Below, in pieces: positions 1-6,855 of a stretch of 12,935 nucleotides of DNA (the first letter of the stretch is position 1; each line of letters opens with the position of its first letter). Source of the stretch: Planctomycetota bacterium (GTDB taxonomy: Bacteria > Planctomycetota > Planctomycetia > Planctomycetales > Planctomycetaceae); contig JAQBZS010000090.1 in the NCBI GenBank assembly GCA_027622115.1, positions 1-12,935 on the forward strand. The letters are read 5' to 3'. The position numbers were made by a program, and so were the translations under genes. The notes below the pieces were generated by a model, which was given only the letters and a program-made list of their open reading frames with translations, did no database searches and was not told the origin of the DNA.

Positions 1-73
1 TTCAAAGTTCAATGCTCGCGGGTTGACGTTTGCCCTGCTCTAACGCCGCAAGCCGCGAGCATTGAACTTTGAA
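1..73. repeat. 21-bp perfect inverted repeat
   Basis: Positions 1-21 are perfectly complementary to 53-73 (the right arm reads ccgcgagcattgaactttga plus one a), with a 31-nt spacer. The left arm starts at the first base of the window, so it may extend further left. No gene is recognisable here. On RNA it could form a long-stem hairpin. It may be a mobile palindromic (REP-like) element or a terminator for a gene outside the window; the sequence alone does not decide. Confidence 0.75.
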
Positions 74-209
74 CCACCCGACCCCTTCCCACATCCAGTT
101 TGAACCTTTTTCGGCGTCAACCCAAAGTTTTGACACGATAGTGCAAACCGTAAGTGTTAATTCGAGCTTCATAAGCGGTAGCTGCGGAGTGGCAATAGCA
201 ATTAACCGT

Positions 210-386
210 TGCTGTCGCCGCTCTGCGGCTTTACCGATGATCAATTCCTCTGACCTGGGGTTCCGCTGCGCTCTACCCCAGGCTTTATGCTGTCGCCGCT
301 CTGCGGCTTTACCGATGATCAACTCCTCTGACCTGGGGTTCCGCTGCGCTCCACCCCAGGCTTTATGCTGTCGCCGCTCCGCGGCT
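210..386. repeat. 78-bp direct tandem repeat, two copies plus a partial third
   Basis: A 78-bp unit beginning tgctgtcgccgctc occurs at 210-287 and 288-365, and a truncated third copy covers 366-386. The full units differ at only a few positions. Each unit contains an 8-bp hairpin (cctggggt pairing with accccagg, for example 254-261 with 275-282) and a small gccgc/gcggc palindrome. The plus-strand frame through it stays open, but the resulting peptide is itself just the repeat, so I do not call it a gene. It is probably an intergenic repeat family of this genome. The stretch 74-209 shows no gene or structure I can support. Confidence 0.85.
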
Positions 387-412
387 GAAACAGCTGCTCT
401 CCAAAAACAAAT

Positions 413-457
413 CGCCCCCTCAAGTTCGCGCTGACGCGCCAACGTATTGAGGGGGCG
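413..457 (-). terminator. Intrinsic terminator downstream of the Flp-like gene
   Basis: cgccccctcaa (413-423) pairs perfectly with ttgagggggcg (447-457), giving an 11-bp GC-rich stem and a 23-nt loop. Read on the minus strand, the stem is followed by atttgttttt, a T-rich tract. It lies about 30 bp past the stop of the minus-strand gene at 487-687, the right place and orientation for a Rho-independent terminator. The loop is longer than typical. Confidence 0.6.
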
Positions 458-486
458 GATTCCAAGTCCGAGCAACTCGGTTGAGA

Positions 487-687
487 TCAGATCTCGGTTG
501 CTTCCAGCGTGTCTTCCAAGTGAGTTTCAACGGACGGACGCACGATGGTTTCGTAAAGCGTCTGCAAACCCAGGCCGACCATGGCGGCAATGGCCAGGAT
601 CACGACGACCTGGATGACTTCCATGCCGGATTCATCCTTGCGAACACCGCCCACATAATCCTTGAAGCGTTTGAAAAGTGACGTCAT
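487..687 (-). CDS. Small Flp/type IVb pilin-like membrane peptide
   Basis: This is a 66-residue protein. A short basic N-terminus (MTSLFKRFKDYV) leads to an acidic-small motif, DESGMEVIQ, at about residues 18-26. One hydrophobic helix follows (VVVILAIAAMVGLGL, about 27-41), then a charged C-terminal tail. Size, a single helix preceded by a D/E-S-G-x-E element, and the basic start resemble Flp-family type IVb pilins, where cleavage occurs after the G and the Glu helps assembly. The match is by layout rather than strong identity; the usual Tyr after the Glu is missing. The start at 687 is supported by GAAAGG (minus strand, 701-696) about 8 nt upstream. A likely terminator follows at 413-457. 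No tad/cpa assembly genes are in the window. It could also be an unrelated small single-pass membrane protein. Confidence 0.7.
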   Translation of the reverse strand: MTSLFKRFKDYVGGVRKDESGMEVIQVVVILAIAAMVGLGLQTLYETIVRPSVETHLEDTLEATEI

Positions 688-749
688 GGCGAACGCCTTT
701 CTGCGATTGGGACGGCCGAAACCGGACGAGTAACGGCCATCCAGTGAGG

Positions 750-775
750 AGAGTTCGGCGACTCCGCCGAACTCT
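750..775. other. Short GC-rich hairpin between the RND and Flp-like genes
   Basis: agagttcggcg (750-760) pairs perfectly with cgccgaactct (765-775) around a 4-nt loop, an 11-bp stem. No T tract follows on either strand. It lies between the stop of the transporter gene (848) and the start of the Flp-like gene (687), both on the minus strand, so it could be a processing or Rho-associated stem-loop. A second weak stem, ccgccgt/acggcgg (802-808/821-827), lies closer to the transporter stop. No function is assigned. Confidence 0.4.
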
Positions 776-847
776 GCGTTGTATGTCCGTCAACAAGATT
801 CCCGCCGTGCAAAAATGCGGACGGCGGATCTCAATTGTTTTTTCGGA

Positions 848-3817
848 TCACAGACCGTTCGAACCGGTCGCGGATGTTTGGTGCAACGCCGTGCTCAATT
901 CTTCGGCGGGCGACATCAGCGAGATCTCGTCCAACGGACCGTGCTGGTGACGCGAAGTTCGCGAGATCAACGTCAGGATCGCCGGGAGCGGCACGAGCGA
1001 CACGAACAGGCAGGCGCCGACTCCAATCACCAACACCAATCCGACGCTCGATAAACCGCGGTGCGAGGCGATCATCATGCTGCCGAATCCGATCATTGAT
1101 GTCAGCGACGTCAAAATGATCGAATTCATCGTGCTGGACGACGTCCGATACGTTTGATGGCCGGACTGTTGTCGAAAGTCGTGGACCACATGCACGCCGT
1201 CGTCTACGCCGATTCCAAGCACGAGGGGCAGTACGATGAGGTTCGCGGGATTGAGCGAGATGCCGGCGATCGACAAGACACCGAACATCAGCAATCCGCC
1301 CAGCAACGGTGGCAGCAACGCCAACACGGCGTCCCGCAGATTGCAAAAGTCAACAATCGCGGCGATCGTCGCGACGACCAAAAGGTACACGCCCATTAAC
1401 GGCGCAATGTCGATGACGACTCCGCGCGAGTGCAGCAGCGTCGCCGCGCCGCCGATCAACACGAACGAAACCAACAGGACGCGCCACTTGTAGACGTGGC
1501 CCAAGAAGTCGACCAACAACACTAGACAAATCACGGCGAGCGCGTAGATCGCGGCGTTCTTGTAACTGACCATGATCTGTTGAGACGCTTCGTAGTTTTG
1601 CAGCGGTGTCCCCGTGGCGTGGGGGTCGACGGTTCTGATTTCCGCCACGAATTCCGCGAGCGGCTTCGGATCCCAGATTTGTTCCTTGGGAAACACCTGC
1701 AACAGCCATTTGCCTTCTTGACTCACAAATCGAGACGTCAACGCCGACGGCAGATCGGCAAATGTCACGGGTTCCGGATTGGCCGCTTTTGCAATGGCGT
1801 CGAACTGCGCCATTAATTCCGCAGCCAGTCGCATTTGGAATTCGGCAAAGAACGCGACTTGTGCTTCCGTGGGCCGCTTGGCCAAGCGTTCCAAGAATTG
1901 ATCCAGTTGGCGGTGTGCTTCCGCGGCGGACGCACGCGTGTTGGTTTTCAACTCGGCCAGTAATTGCTCCAACGCTTGGCCCGCTGCCAGCGGATCCACC
2001 ACGGGAAACTGTGGAACCTGCCGCGGAATCCGAGCAAGCTGGGCATCGAAAGCCTGTACGAGAAGCTTCGTTTCGGCGGGTGGATATGCCGGCAATCGCG
2101 ACGCCAACTCCTCGACATGATGCACGCTCGGAAGCTGCTCGAATTTCTTGCGCAGTTGACGAACATGTTCCGGCGTATTCGCTATCGAAACGGCGTACAG
2201 CAGCGAATCTTGGGCTTGCTGGAAAACCCGGCGTTGAACATTGACGGACTCGATGTCGTCGGCTTGCAGATTCAACAGGTTCGAGTCGTATTCGATTTTC
2301 CAATCCAGTTTGCCGTCGTTGACTTCGAACGCATGGCTGCCGATCCATGCCGCCATGCCGAACGACACCGCAAAGATGATCGTGGGATAATGGCGAGTGA
2401 TGTTTCGCAGTTCCCGCTCTTCAAACGGGGTGGGCAGCGTCTCGTGCGGTCGGTCGCGATCCGCCCATGCAATCAACGCCGGCAGCACCACGAACGTCGC
2501 CGCCGCACACAGCAGGATGCCGCCGCCCGCGATGATGCCCAGTTCGGCGATCCCGAGAAACTGCGTCATCGTGGCGCAGAAGAATGCAAACGCCGTCGTG
2601 ATTCCGGCCGTCAAGATCCCAATGCCGACACTGCTGGATGTGTTGAGCAGCGCCGGGATCAAGTCGTCGCCGTGGTGCCGTTGTTCCAGATAGCGAGACA
2701 GGAAGTGAATCGCGAAGTCGATGCCCAGACCGATCAAGATCGCCGCAAACGACACCGACAAGATATTGAGGTGCCCGACGGCGGCGGTTGTATACCCAAA
2801 CGTCCAGGCCATCCCGACGGCCAACATCACCATCGCCAGCAACGGGTGCCGGACACCTCGAAAGCCAATCACCAACAGCATGCCCACCAGCGCGAAGGAA
2901 ATCAGCGACGCCAGCAACATGTCGTCCTGAGACCGCCGCATCTCGTCGTTTTCGAGCACTGGGATGCCCGTGATTCCGATCCGCGCGGCCGGTGTTTCGC
3001 GACGAACATCCGCCACGATCTTGCGGATGCGGTCGATCGCCAGTGAATCGCCTTCAAAGCCGTCGCCGCCGCCAACCGGGAAGGCTTTCAGGAAGCCCAT
3101 CGTGCCGGCGTCGTTCATCAAATAGATCACGTCGTTGGCTTCGCTGCGGACGCGCGGATCGACGAACACCAAGTCCGGCCAGGGATTGACGAAGTCGCCG
3201 CTGTCCGCCAAATATCGATTCAAGCTGGTCGAAAGCAGTTCGGCATGCGTGAGCAACGGTGCCAACTCGTGCGACATCTCCGGCGCGGATTTCGCATGAA
3301 TCTGCAAGGCCAACAGCTTGCCCAACGACGCCACTTGAATCTTGTCCCACTGTCCTTGAACGATGGGCCGGTATTCGTCGAGCCGCTTGAGACCCGCGTC
3401 CAACTGTTGCGGACTGAGATACTGCAAGCCTTTTTCACGCAGCGTTCCGGGTTCAATGCGATACAGCACATTCTTGAACCGCTCGGGCTCGGCTTCGAGT
3501 CGCTTGCCGATGGTGTCGATCACGGACTTGATGGTATCCGGGCGATCCGCTTCCACGACGACGACGATGTCGGAAGCGTCGCCGAAGCTTTCGATGTAAG
3601 ACAACCACCGGCGATGAAACGGCGCATCCGGGTCGATCAGGTCCGAGCGTTCCGTCTTGAACCGCATGGAGGTCATCGTGAACACGACGGCTGCAATCGA
3701 AATGACGGCCACGATGGCGAGCGTGCGACCGGGAGCTTGGGCGACACACTGTGTCAGCGCGCGCAGCGAATTCGTGAGCAGCTTCCGATGCTGAATGTTG
3801 CCTGCCGATTCCGGCAT
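848..3817 (-). CDS. RND/MMPL family transporter, HpnN-like
   Basis: This 989-residue inner-membrane protein has the two-fold RND layout. TM1 lies at about 32-50, followed by a large periplasmic domain (about 51-300). A block of hydrophobic helices (about 300-452) contains GLGIDFAIHFLSRY at about 363-376. A further TM (about 476-494) opens the second half, followed by a second periplasmic domain (about 495-752) with a helical, Ala/Gln/Glu-rich stretch. The last TM block (about 753-955) carries LGIGVDDGVHVVHDF at about 867-881. The paired G-x-G-x-D motifs in the two TM blocks are the family's proton-relay region. Length and layout fit MMPL/HpnN proteins, which export lipids such as hopanoids; the substrate here is unproven and no hopanoid genes are nearby. 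The start at 3817 is chosen because AAGGA (minus, 3828-3824) lies 6 nt upstream. An in-frame ATG at 3859 adds 14 residues but has no ribosome site. Confidence 0.88.
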   Translation of the reverse strand: MPESAGNIQHRKLLTNSLRALTQCVAQAPGRTLAIVAVISIAAVVFTMTSMRFKTERSDLIDPDAPFHRRWLSYIESFGDASDIVVVVEADRPDTIKSVIDTIGKRLEAEPERFKNVLYRIEPGTLREKGLQYLSPQQLDAGLKRLDEYRPIVQGQWDKIQVASLGKLLALQIHAKSAPEMSHELAPLLTHAELLSTSLNRYLADSGDFVNPWPDLVFVDPRVRSEANDVIYLMNDAGTMGFLKAFPVGGGDGFEGDSLAIDRIRKIVADVRRETPAARIGITGIPVLENDEMRRSQDDMLLASLISFALVGMLLVIGFRGVRHPLLAMVMLAVGMAWTFGYTTAAVGHLNILSVSFAAILIGLGIDFAIHFLSRYLEQRHHGDDLIPALLNTSSSVGIGILTAGITTAFAFFCATMTQFLGIAELGIIAGGGILLCAAATFVVLPALIAWADRDRPHETLPTPFEERELRNITRHYPTIIFAVSFGMAAWIGSHAFEVNDGKLDWKIEYDSNLLNLQADDIESVNVQRRVFQQAQDSLLYAVSIANTPEHVRQLRKKFEQLPSVHHVEELASRLPAYPPAETKLLVQAFDAQLARIPRQVPQFPVVDPLAAGQALEQLLAELKTNTRASAAEAHRQLDQFLERLAKRPTEAQVAFFAEFQMRLAAELMAQFDAIAKAANPEPVTFADLPSALTSRFVSQEGKWLLQVFPKEQIWDPKPLAEFVAEIRTVDPHATGTPLQNYEASQQIMVSYKNAAIYALAVICLVLLVDFLGHVYKWRVLLVSFVLIGGAATLLHSRGVVIDIAPLMGVYLLVVATIAAIVDFCNLRDAVLALLPPLLGGLLMFGVLSIAGISLNPANLIVLPLVLGIGVDDGVHVVHDFRQQSGHQTYRTSSSTMNSIILTSLTSMIGFGSMMIASHRGLSSVGLVLVIGVGACLFVSLVPLPAILTLISRTSRHQHGPLDEISLMSPAEELSTALHQTSATGSNGL

Positions 3818-3823
3818 GAAACG

Positions 3824-3828
3824 TCCTT
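3824..3828 (-). promoter_or_regulatory. Ribosome binding site that decides the RND transporter start
   Basis: The minus strand reads AAGGA here, 6 nt before the ATG at 3817. The alternative upstream ATG at 3859 is preceded by cagtaaatccgcga, which has no purine-rich match to the 16S tail. Confidence 0.7.
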
Positions 3829-4068
3829 GTTTCTCGATGCAGCAGAACGACGAGCCCATTCGCGGATTTACTGGGGGATCGTTCCGCCGGGGCGATTCTA
3901 GCGAGAACCGATCCGACCAGAAACGGCGATCGCGTCAATTGAACGGTATCCACGGATTCCTTCCCGCGGACTTCCATCATGTAGACTCTTCCGAACCCTC
4001 TCGTTTTCCGTGTAGACGACTGTCTGAGTGTTGCCAAGCGGGTGATCACGGTTCGCACCACTTCTAGG

Positions 4069-4145
4069 TCGTTTAACCGTCAGCCGAAGGCGTACGCGTG
4101 TTGAGATCTGGAATACGCGTGCGCCTTCAGCTGACGGTTAAACGA
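4069..4145. repeat. Imperfect 31-bp palindrome in a divergent intergenic region
   Basis: The left arm at 4069-4099 starts tcgtttaaccgtcagc. The right arm at 4115-4145 ends gctgacggttaaacga. The outer 16 bp are perfect. The inner part (cgaaggcgtacgcgt against acgcgtgcgccttca) has two mismatches, and the loop is 15 nt. It sits between the divergently transcribed transporter and DUF1559 genes, so it is not at the 3' end of either. It may be a REP-like or mobile palindromic element, or a regulatory site. The rest of the 435-bp intergenic stretch (3818-4252) holds the two gene starts and no gene I can support. Confidence 0.75.
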
Positions 4146-4252
4146 GGTGCTTTCGAAGAATCCGGGGCGATGCGAATGTCGGTTCTCAACGTGAACGCGA
4201 TTTAGTTCACCTCAATTTCAGAATTCAAACTTGCAGAACAGAAAGAATTTGC

Positions 4253-5158
4253 ATGGTCAATCGCCGCTTGCGTCGTGGCTTCACGCTGATCGAATTGTTG
4301 GTGGTGATCGCCATCATTGCCATCCTGGTTGCGCTGCTGTTGCCGGCCGTGCAACAGGCACGGAAAGCGGCACGGCGATCATCCTGCAAGAACAACATGA
4401 AGCAGCTTGGCTTGGCTCTGCACAATTATCACGATTCGTTCCGAGTGTTCCCACCGGGATGTGTCTCCGGCCAACCCGGCATTCCCGGCAACACGAGTTG
4501 GTGTCGGCAAAACGGCGGACGCGGCAGCGGACAGTTTGCTCCGTGGACGGTGTTGATTTTGCCGCAAATCGAACAAGCGAACCTGTACAAGCAATTCAAT
4601 TTCGCGGTCCCGTTCCAGTCCACGAACAATCAAATGACGACACCCAACAGCAGCTTTCTTGTCGCCCTGAACACCTACCAGTGCCCGTCCGATCCAATCT
4701 TTTCAACCCAACCCACTTGGAACAGCTACTTCGGCGTGCAAGGTGGCGGAACGGCCCCCGATTGCGGTAATTCCGGTTGCAGTGCCGCGAATGCGCGCGC
4801 CTCGTATGTGTCCGGAATCCTGTTTGCGGGATCGAGCATTAGAATTCGCGACATAACGGACGGCACGTCGAACGTCTTCATGATTGGGGAAACTCGATAC
4901 GGTGGAGCCGACTGGGGTGCCAGCGCCAAGCAAGACGCTTGTTCGTATGCGCGAAATCTCGCCGGTGCCCAAGAATCCATCAACCTGCACGCCAGCCGCG
5001 GAATCCACGACACACGAGGTTTCAGCAGTATGCACACCGGCGGATGTCATATGGGTCGAGCCGACGGGTCCGTGCATTTCACCAGCGAAAACATGAATGT
5101 GACGATCTATCAGCAATTGGGCCGCCGAGACGACGGTCTTCCAATTGGCGGCTTCTAA
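4253..5158 (+). CDS. DUF1559 pseudopilin-like protein with type II/IV prepilin N-terminus
   Basis: This is a 301-residue protein. Its N-terminus is a classic prepilin signal: basic leader MVNRRLRRG, cleavage expected between G9 and F10, then TLIELLVVIAIIAILVALLL with Glu at mature position 5. The body after about residue 45 is typical of DUF1559 (SBP_bac_10-like) proteins, which are strongly expanded in planctomycetes. It includes NNMKQLGLALHNYHD (about 47-61) and, near the C-terminus, the H-x-G-G-x-H...ADGSVHF signature. Such proteins are thought to be exported through a type II/IV-like machinery and sit at the cell surface; their precise role is unknown. The start lies directly at the basic leader, and a weak purine stretch (cagaaagaa) lies upstream. 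No secretion genes are adjacent, as is usual for this dispersed family. Confidence 0.92.
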   Translation: MVNRRLRRGFTLIELLVVIAIIAILVALLLPAVQQARKAARRSSCKNNMKQLGLALHNYHDSFRVFPPGCVSGQPGIPGNTSWCRQNGGRGSGQFAPWTVLILPQIEQANLYKQFNFAVPFQSTNNQMTTPNSSFLVALNTYQCPSDPIFSTQPTWNSYFGVQGGGTAPDCGNSGCSAANARASYVSGILFAGSSIRIRDITDGTSNVFMIGETRYGGADWGASAKQDACSYARNLAGAQESINLHASRGIHDTRGFSSMHTGGCHMGRADGSVHFTSENMNVTIYQQLGRRDDGLPIGGF

Positions 5159-5210
5159 TTGGGACACGGCTTTCCATTGTGGATCGCCGGTTGCCTACGC
5201 CCCGAGTGAC

Positions 5211-5621
5211 CTAAGATTCGGACGCGCGCCTGCACCACAGGTAGAGACAGACACCGATGACCGCCAGATGCACGGCCACGATGGCCCAAAACCGATTGCG
5301 GAAGGACTGTTTCGCGGTTTTGTGACGAAATGTCTCCTGGCCGAAAATCGCGCCCGGCCAACCGCCGCACCAGGCCAAGAAATGCAGCGTTTTTTCCGGA
5401 ATCCGTCGATTGCTGCGGACAGCCTGCATTTTGTCGATTCCGTAAACCACGAAACTCAAAACGCTCGTTGCAAGAATCAGCACGAGATAGCCGTGGAGCA
5501 AGAGCGGAAGCTCGACAGCTTCGAACCAACGATCGGTTGCCATCAACCCGAGCGCGCAAAGCAGGGAGAACAAGGCCAATGCCACTGTCCATCGTTTTAA
5601 GCGATCGGGAACGAGATTCAT
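5211..5621 (-). CDS. DUF1294 family small membrane protein
   Basis: This is a 136-residue protein with four predicted membrane stretches: about 12-28, 40-62, 76-95 and 108-128. The diagnostic part is the Y-G-I-D-K-M motif after TM2, followed by R-R-I-P-E-K-T-L-H and then G-G-W-P-G-A-I-F-G-Q and R-H-K-T-x-K-x-S-F. This pattern is typical of DUF1294, a family of unknown function. The frame stays open upstream to 5828 but that part overlaps the end of the sialidase gene and has no membrane or family character, so I take the ATG at 5621. It has no clear ribosome site; the upstream 30 bases are AT-rich. The gene converges with the DUF1559 gene, leaving 52 bp between stops with no clear terminator. 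Confidence 0.85.
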   Translation of the reverse strand: MNLVPDRLKRWTVALALFSLLCALGLMATDRWFEAVELPLLLHGYLVLILATSVLSFVVYGIDKMQAVRSNRRIPEKTLHFLAWCGGWPGAIFGQETFRHKTAKQSFRNRFWAIVAVHLAVIGVCLYLWCRRASES

Positions 5622-5686
5622 GATTTTCGAATTATGATTTTTGATTGACGATTGAGGTTGGTGGAACCAAAGCCTTTGCGTGAATC

Positions 5687-6824
5687 CTATTCCTCGGCCA
5701 CGTCGATCAACGCGGAATGCACGCTCATGCAATCGGGCGTGCCTGCATACCACGTTACCAAGATTTGCCGACCACCTGCCGAGCGGATTGACGGGTGACC
5801 GAAGCTCCATTTTCCCATGTCTTCCCAATACTGCGCGAAGTCGATATCGGTGCCGCCTTGGGTGACGGTCGCTTGTTCATCGTGCTCGTGGACGACGACG
5901 CTTGCGGATTCCGGCCACGTTTCGCCGCCATCAGCAGACTGCCATAACCGCATCGTTCCCGGTCGATCGCGATCCACCACGAACGCCAAAATGCGACCGT
6001 CGTCCAACAGCAGCCGCGATTTGACCCCGGATCGTTGTCTCAACCGGTTCGTTGGCTGCTCGGTCGCCATCGGTCAAACTCGCACGGAGAAAATGAACTC
6101 GCAAGTCTTGCTTCTTGGCACGGTCATGAGTCCAAAACATCGCGACAAAATCACCATTCGACGGACCGGGACAAATCCGTTGATCCCAGTAATACACCTC
6201 GTGCTGCGGATCGCGACCAACGAGAAACTGCGTGTCAAACGTCTCGCCGTCATCGCGCGACACCAGCAGCCACGCGCCATGTCGAGCGGGTTTGGGGTCG
6301 TCGAACTCCTTGAAGCTCTCGAACGCGAAGGCCAGCGTGCCATCCGGCCACTTCACCACCGGGCCAGTCATCGCGCAACCGGTGAGTTCACGCGTTGGCA
6401 CGACGGACCAATCGCTCCAAGACTCGCCTTCGTCCGTGGAGACGGCCATGAGTTGGCGACTGCGCAGAATGCCTTCCGTTTCGGGGTCAAACAGCGGTCG
6501 ATCGGGGTCACTGCGATCGAACCACGTCGAGAACAGCAGTAATCGGCCCGATTTCGTCTCCACCATTTCCGCGCCGGCCAACGAACCGGGAACGCCGTCG
6601 ACCGCCGTTTGGAACTTCCAAGGCAACACGGACCAACTCGCCCCGCCGTCCACGGATCGTGACAAGCGAATGGTGCCTTGATGGTGGTGCTTGGACTTCC
6701 CGGTCGTAAATCCGCTGAGCCACGTCCCCGACTTCAATGGGATCACGCTGTCGAAGAACGCAATGCGGCCCGCTTCGCCAAATTGAGACGCGTCGTAGAC
6801 CACGGAACGATTTACGATGTGCAT
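5687..6824 (-). pseudogene. Sialidase/BNR-repeat family protein, frameshifted
   Basis: Two minus-strand frames together make one sialidase-like (BNR_2-type beta-propeller) protein. Frame one, from ATG 6824, carries Asp-box motifs SVDGGASW (about 57-64), STDEGESW (129-136) and SRDDGETF (189-196). The protein then continues in the +1 frame with S-R-L-L-L-D-D-G-R-I-L-A-F and a fourth Asp box, SADGGETW, ending at 5687. Dropping one G from the GGGG run (plus-strand cccc, 6025-6028) joins ...VETTIR to VKSRLLLDD... and restores a 378-residue protein. Frame one without correction runs on to 5931 with unrelated residues. GAGAGG lies about 8 nt before the start. There is no signal peptide, which is unusual for a secreted sialidase. 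The gene begins 31 bp after the sugar dehydrogenase stop. This is either a true recent frameshift or a sequencing error in a homopolymer; the substrate is unproven. Confidence 0.8.
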
Positions 6825-6855
6825 GGAACGGCCTCTCTGAACTGGCGACCGGCGA

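Noticed and set aside
130..160. Possible promoter with TTGACA at 130-135
   Set aside because: No good -10 box lies at the usual spacing, and no plus-strand gene follows that it could drive.
210..386. CRISPR array
   Set aside because: The repeats are direct, contiguous 78-bp units without unique spacers; the 27-bp repeat at 12381-12488 is also spacer-free and coding.
69..434. Plus-strand open frame through the 78-bp repeats
   Set aside because: Most of the peptide is the repeat read through; there is no ribosome site and no protein-like composition.
1964..3046. Long plus-strand open frame (360 codons) opposite the RND transporter
   Set aside because: It mirrors the transporter's codon structure in GC-rich DNA; the peptide is rich in Arg, Gln and His with no recognisable family, while the minus-strand frame has clear membrane helices and motifs.
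3818..3859. Upstream start at 3859 for the RND transporter
   Set aside because: There is no ribosome site there, while AAGGA sits 6 nt before the ATG at 3817.
5622..5828. N-terminal extension of the DUF1294 gene
   Set aside because: The added 69 residues overlap the sialidase gene in another frame and show no family or membrane character.
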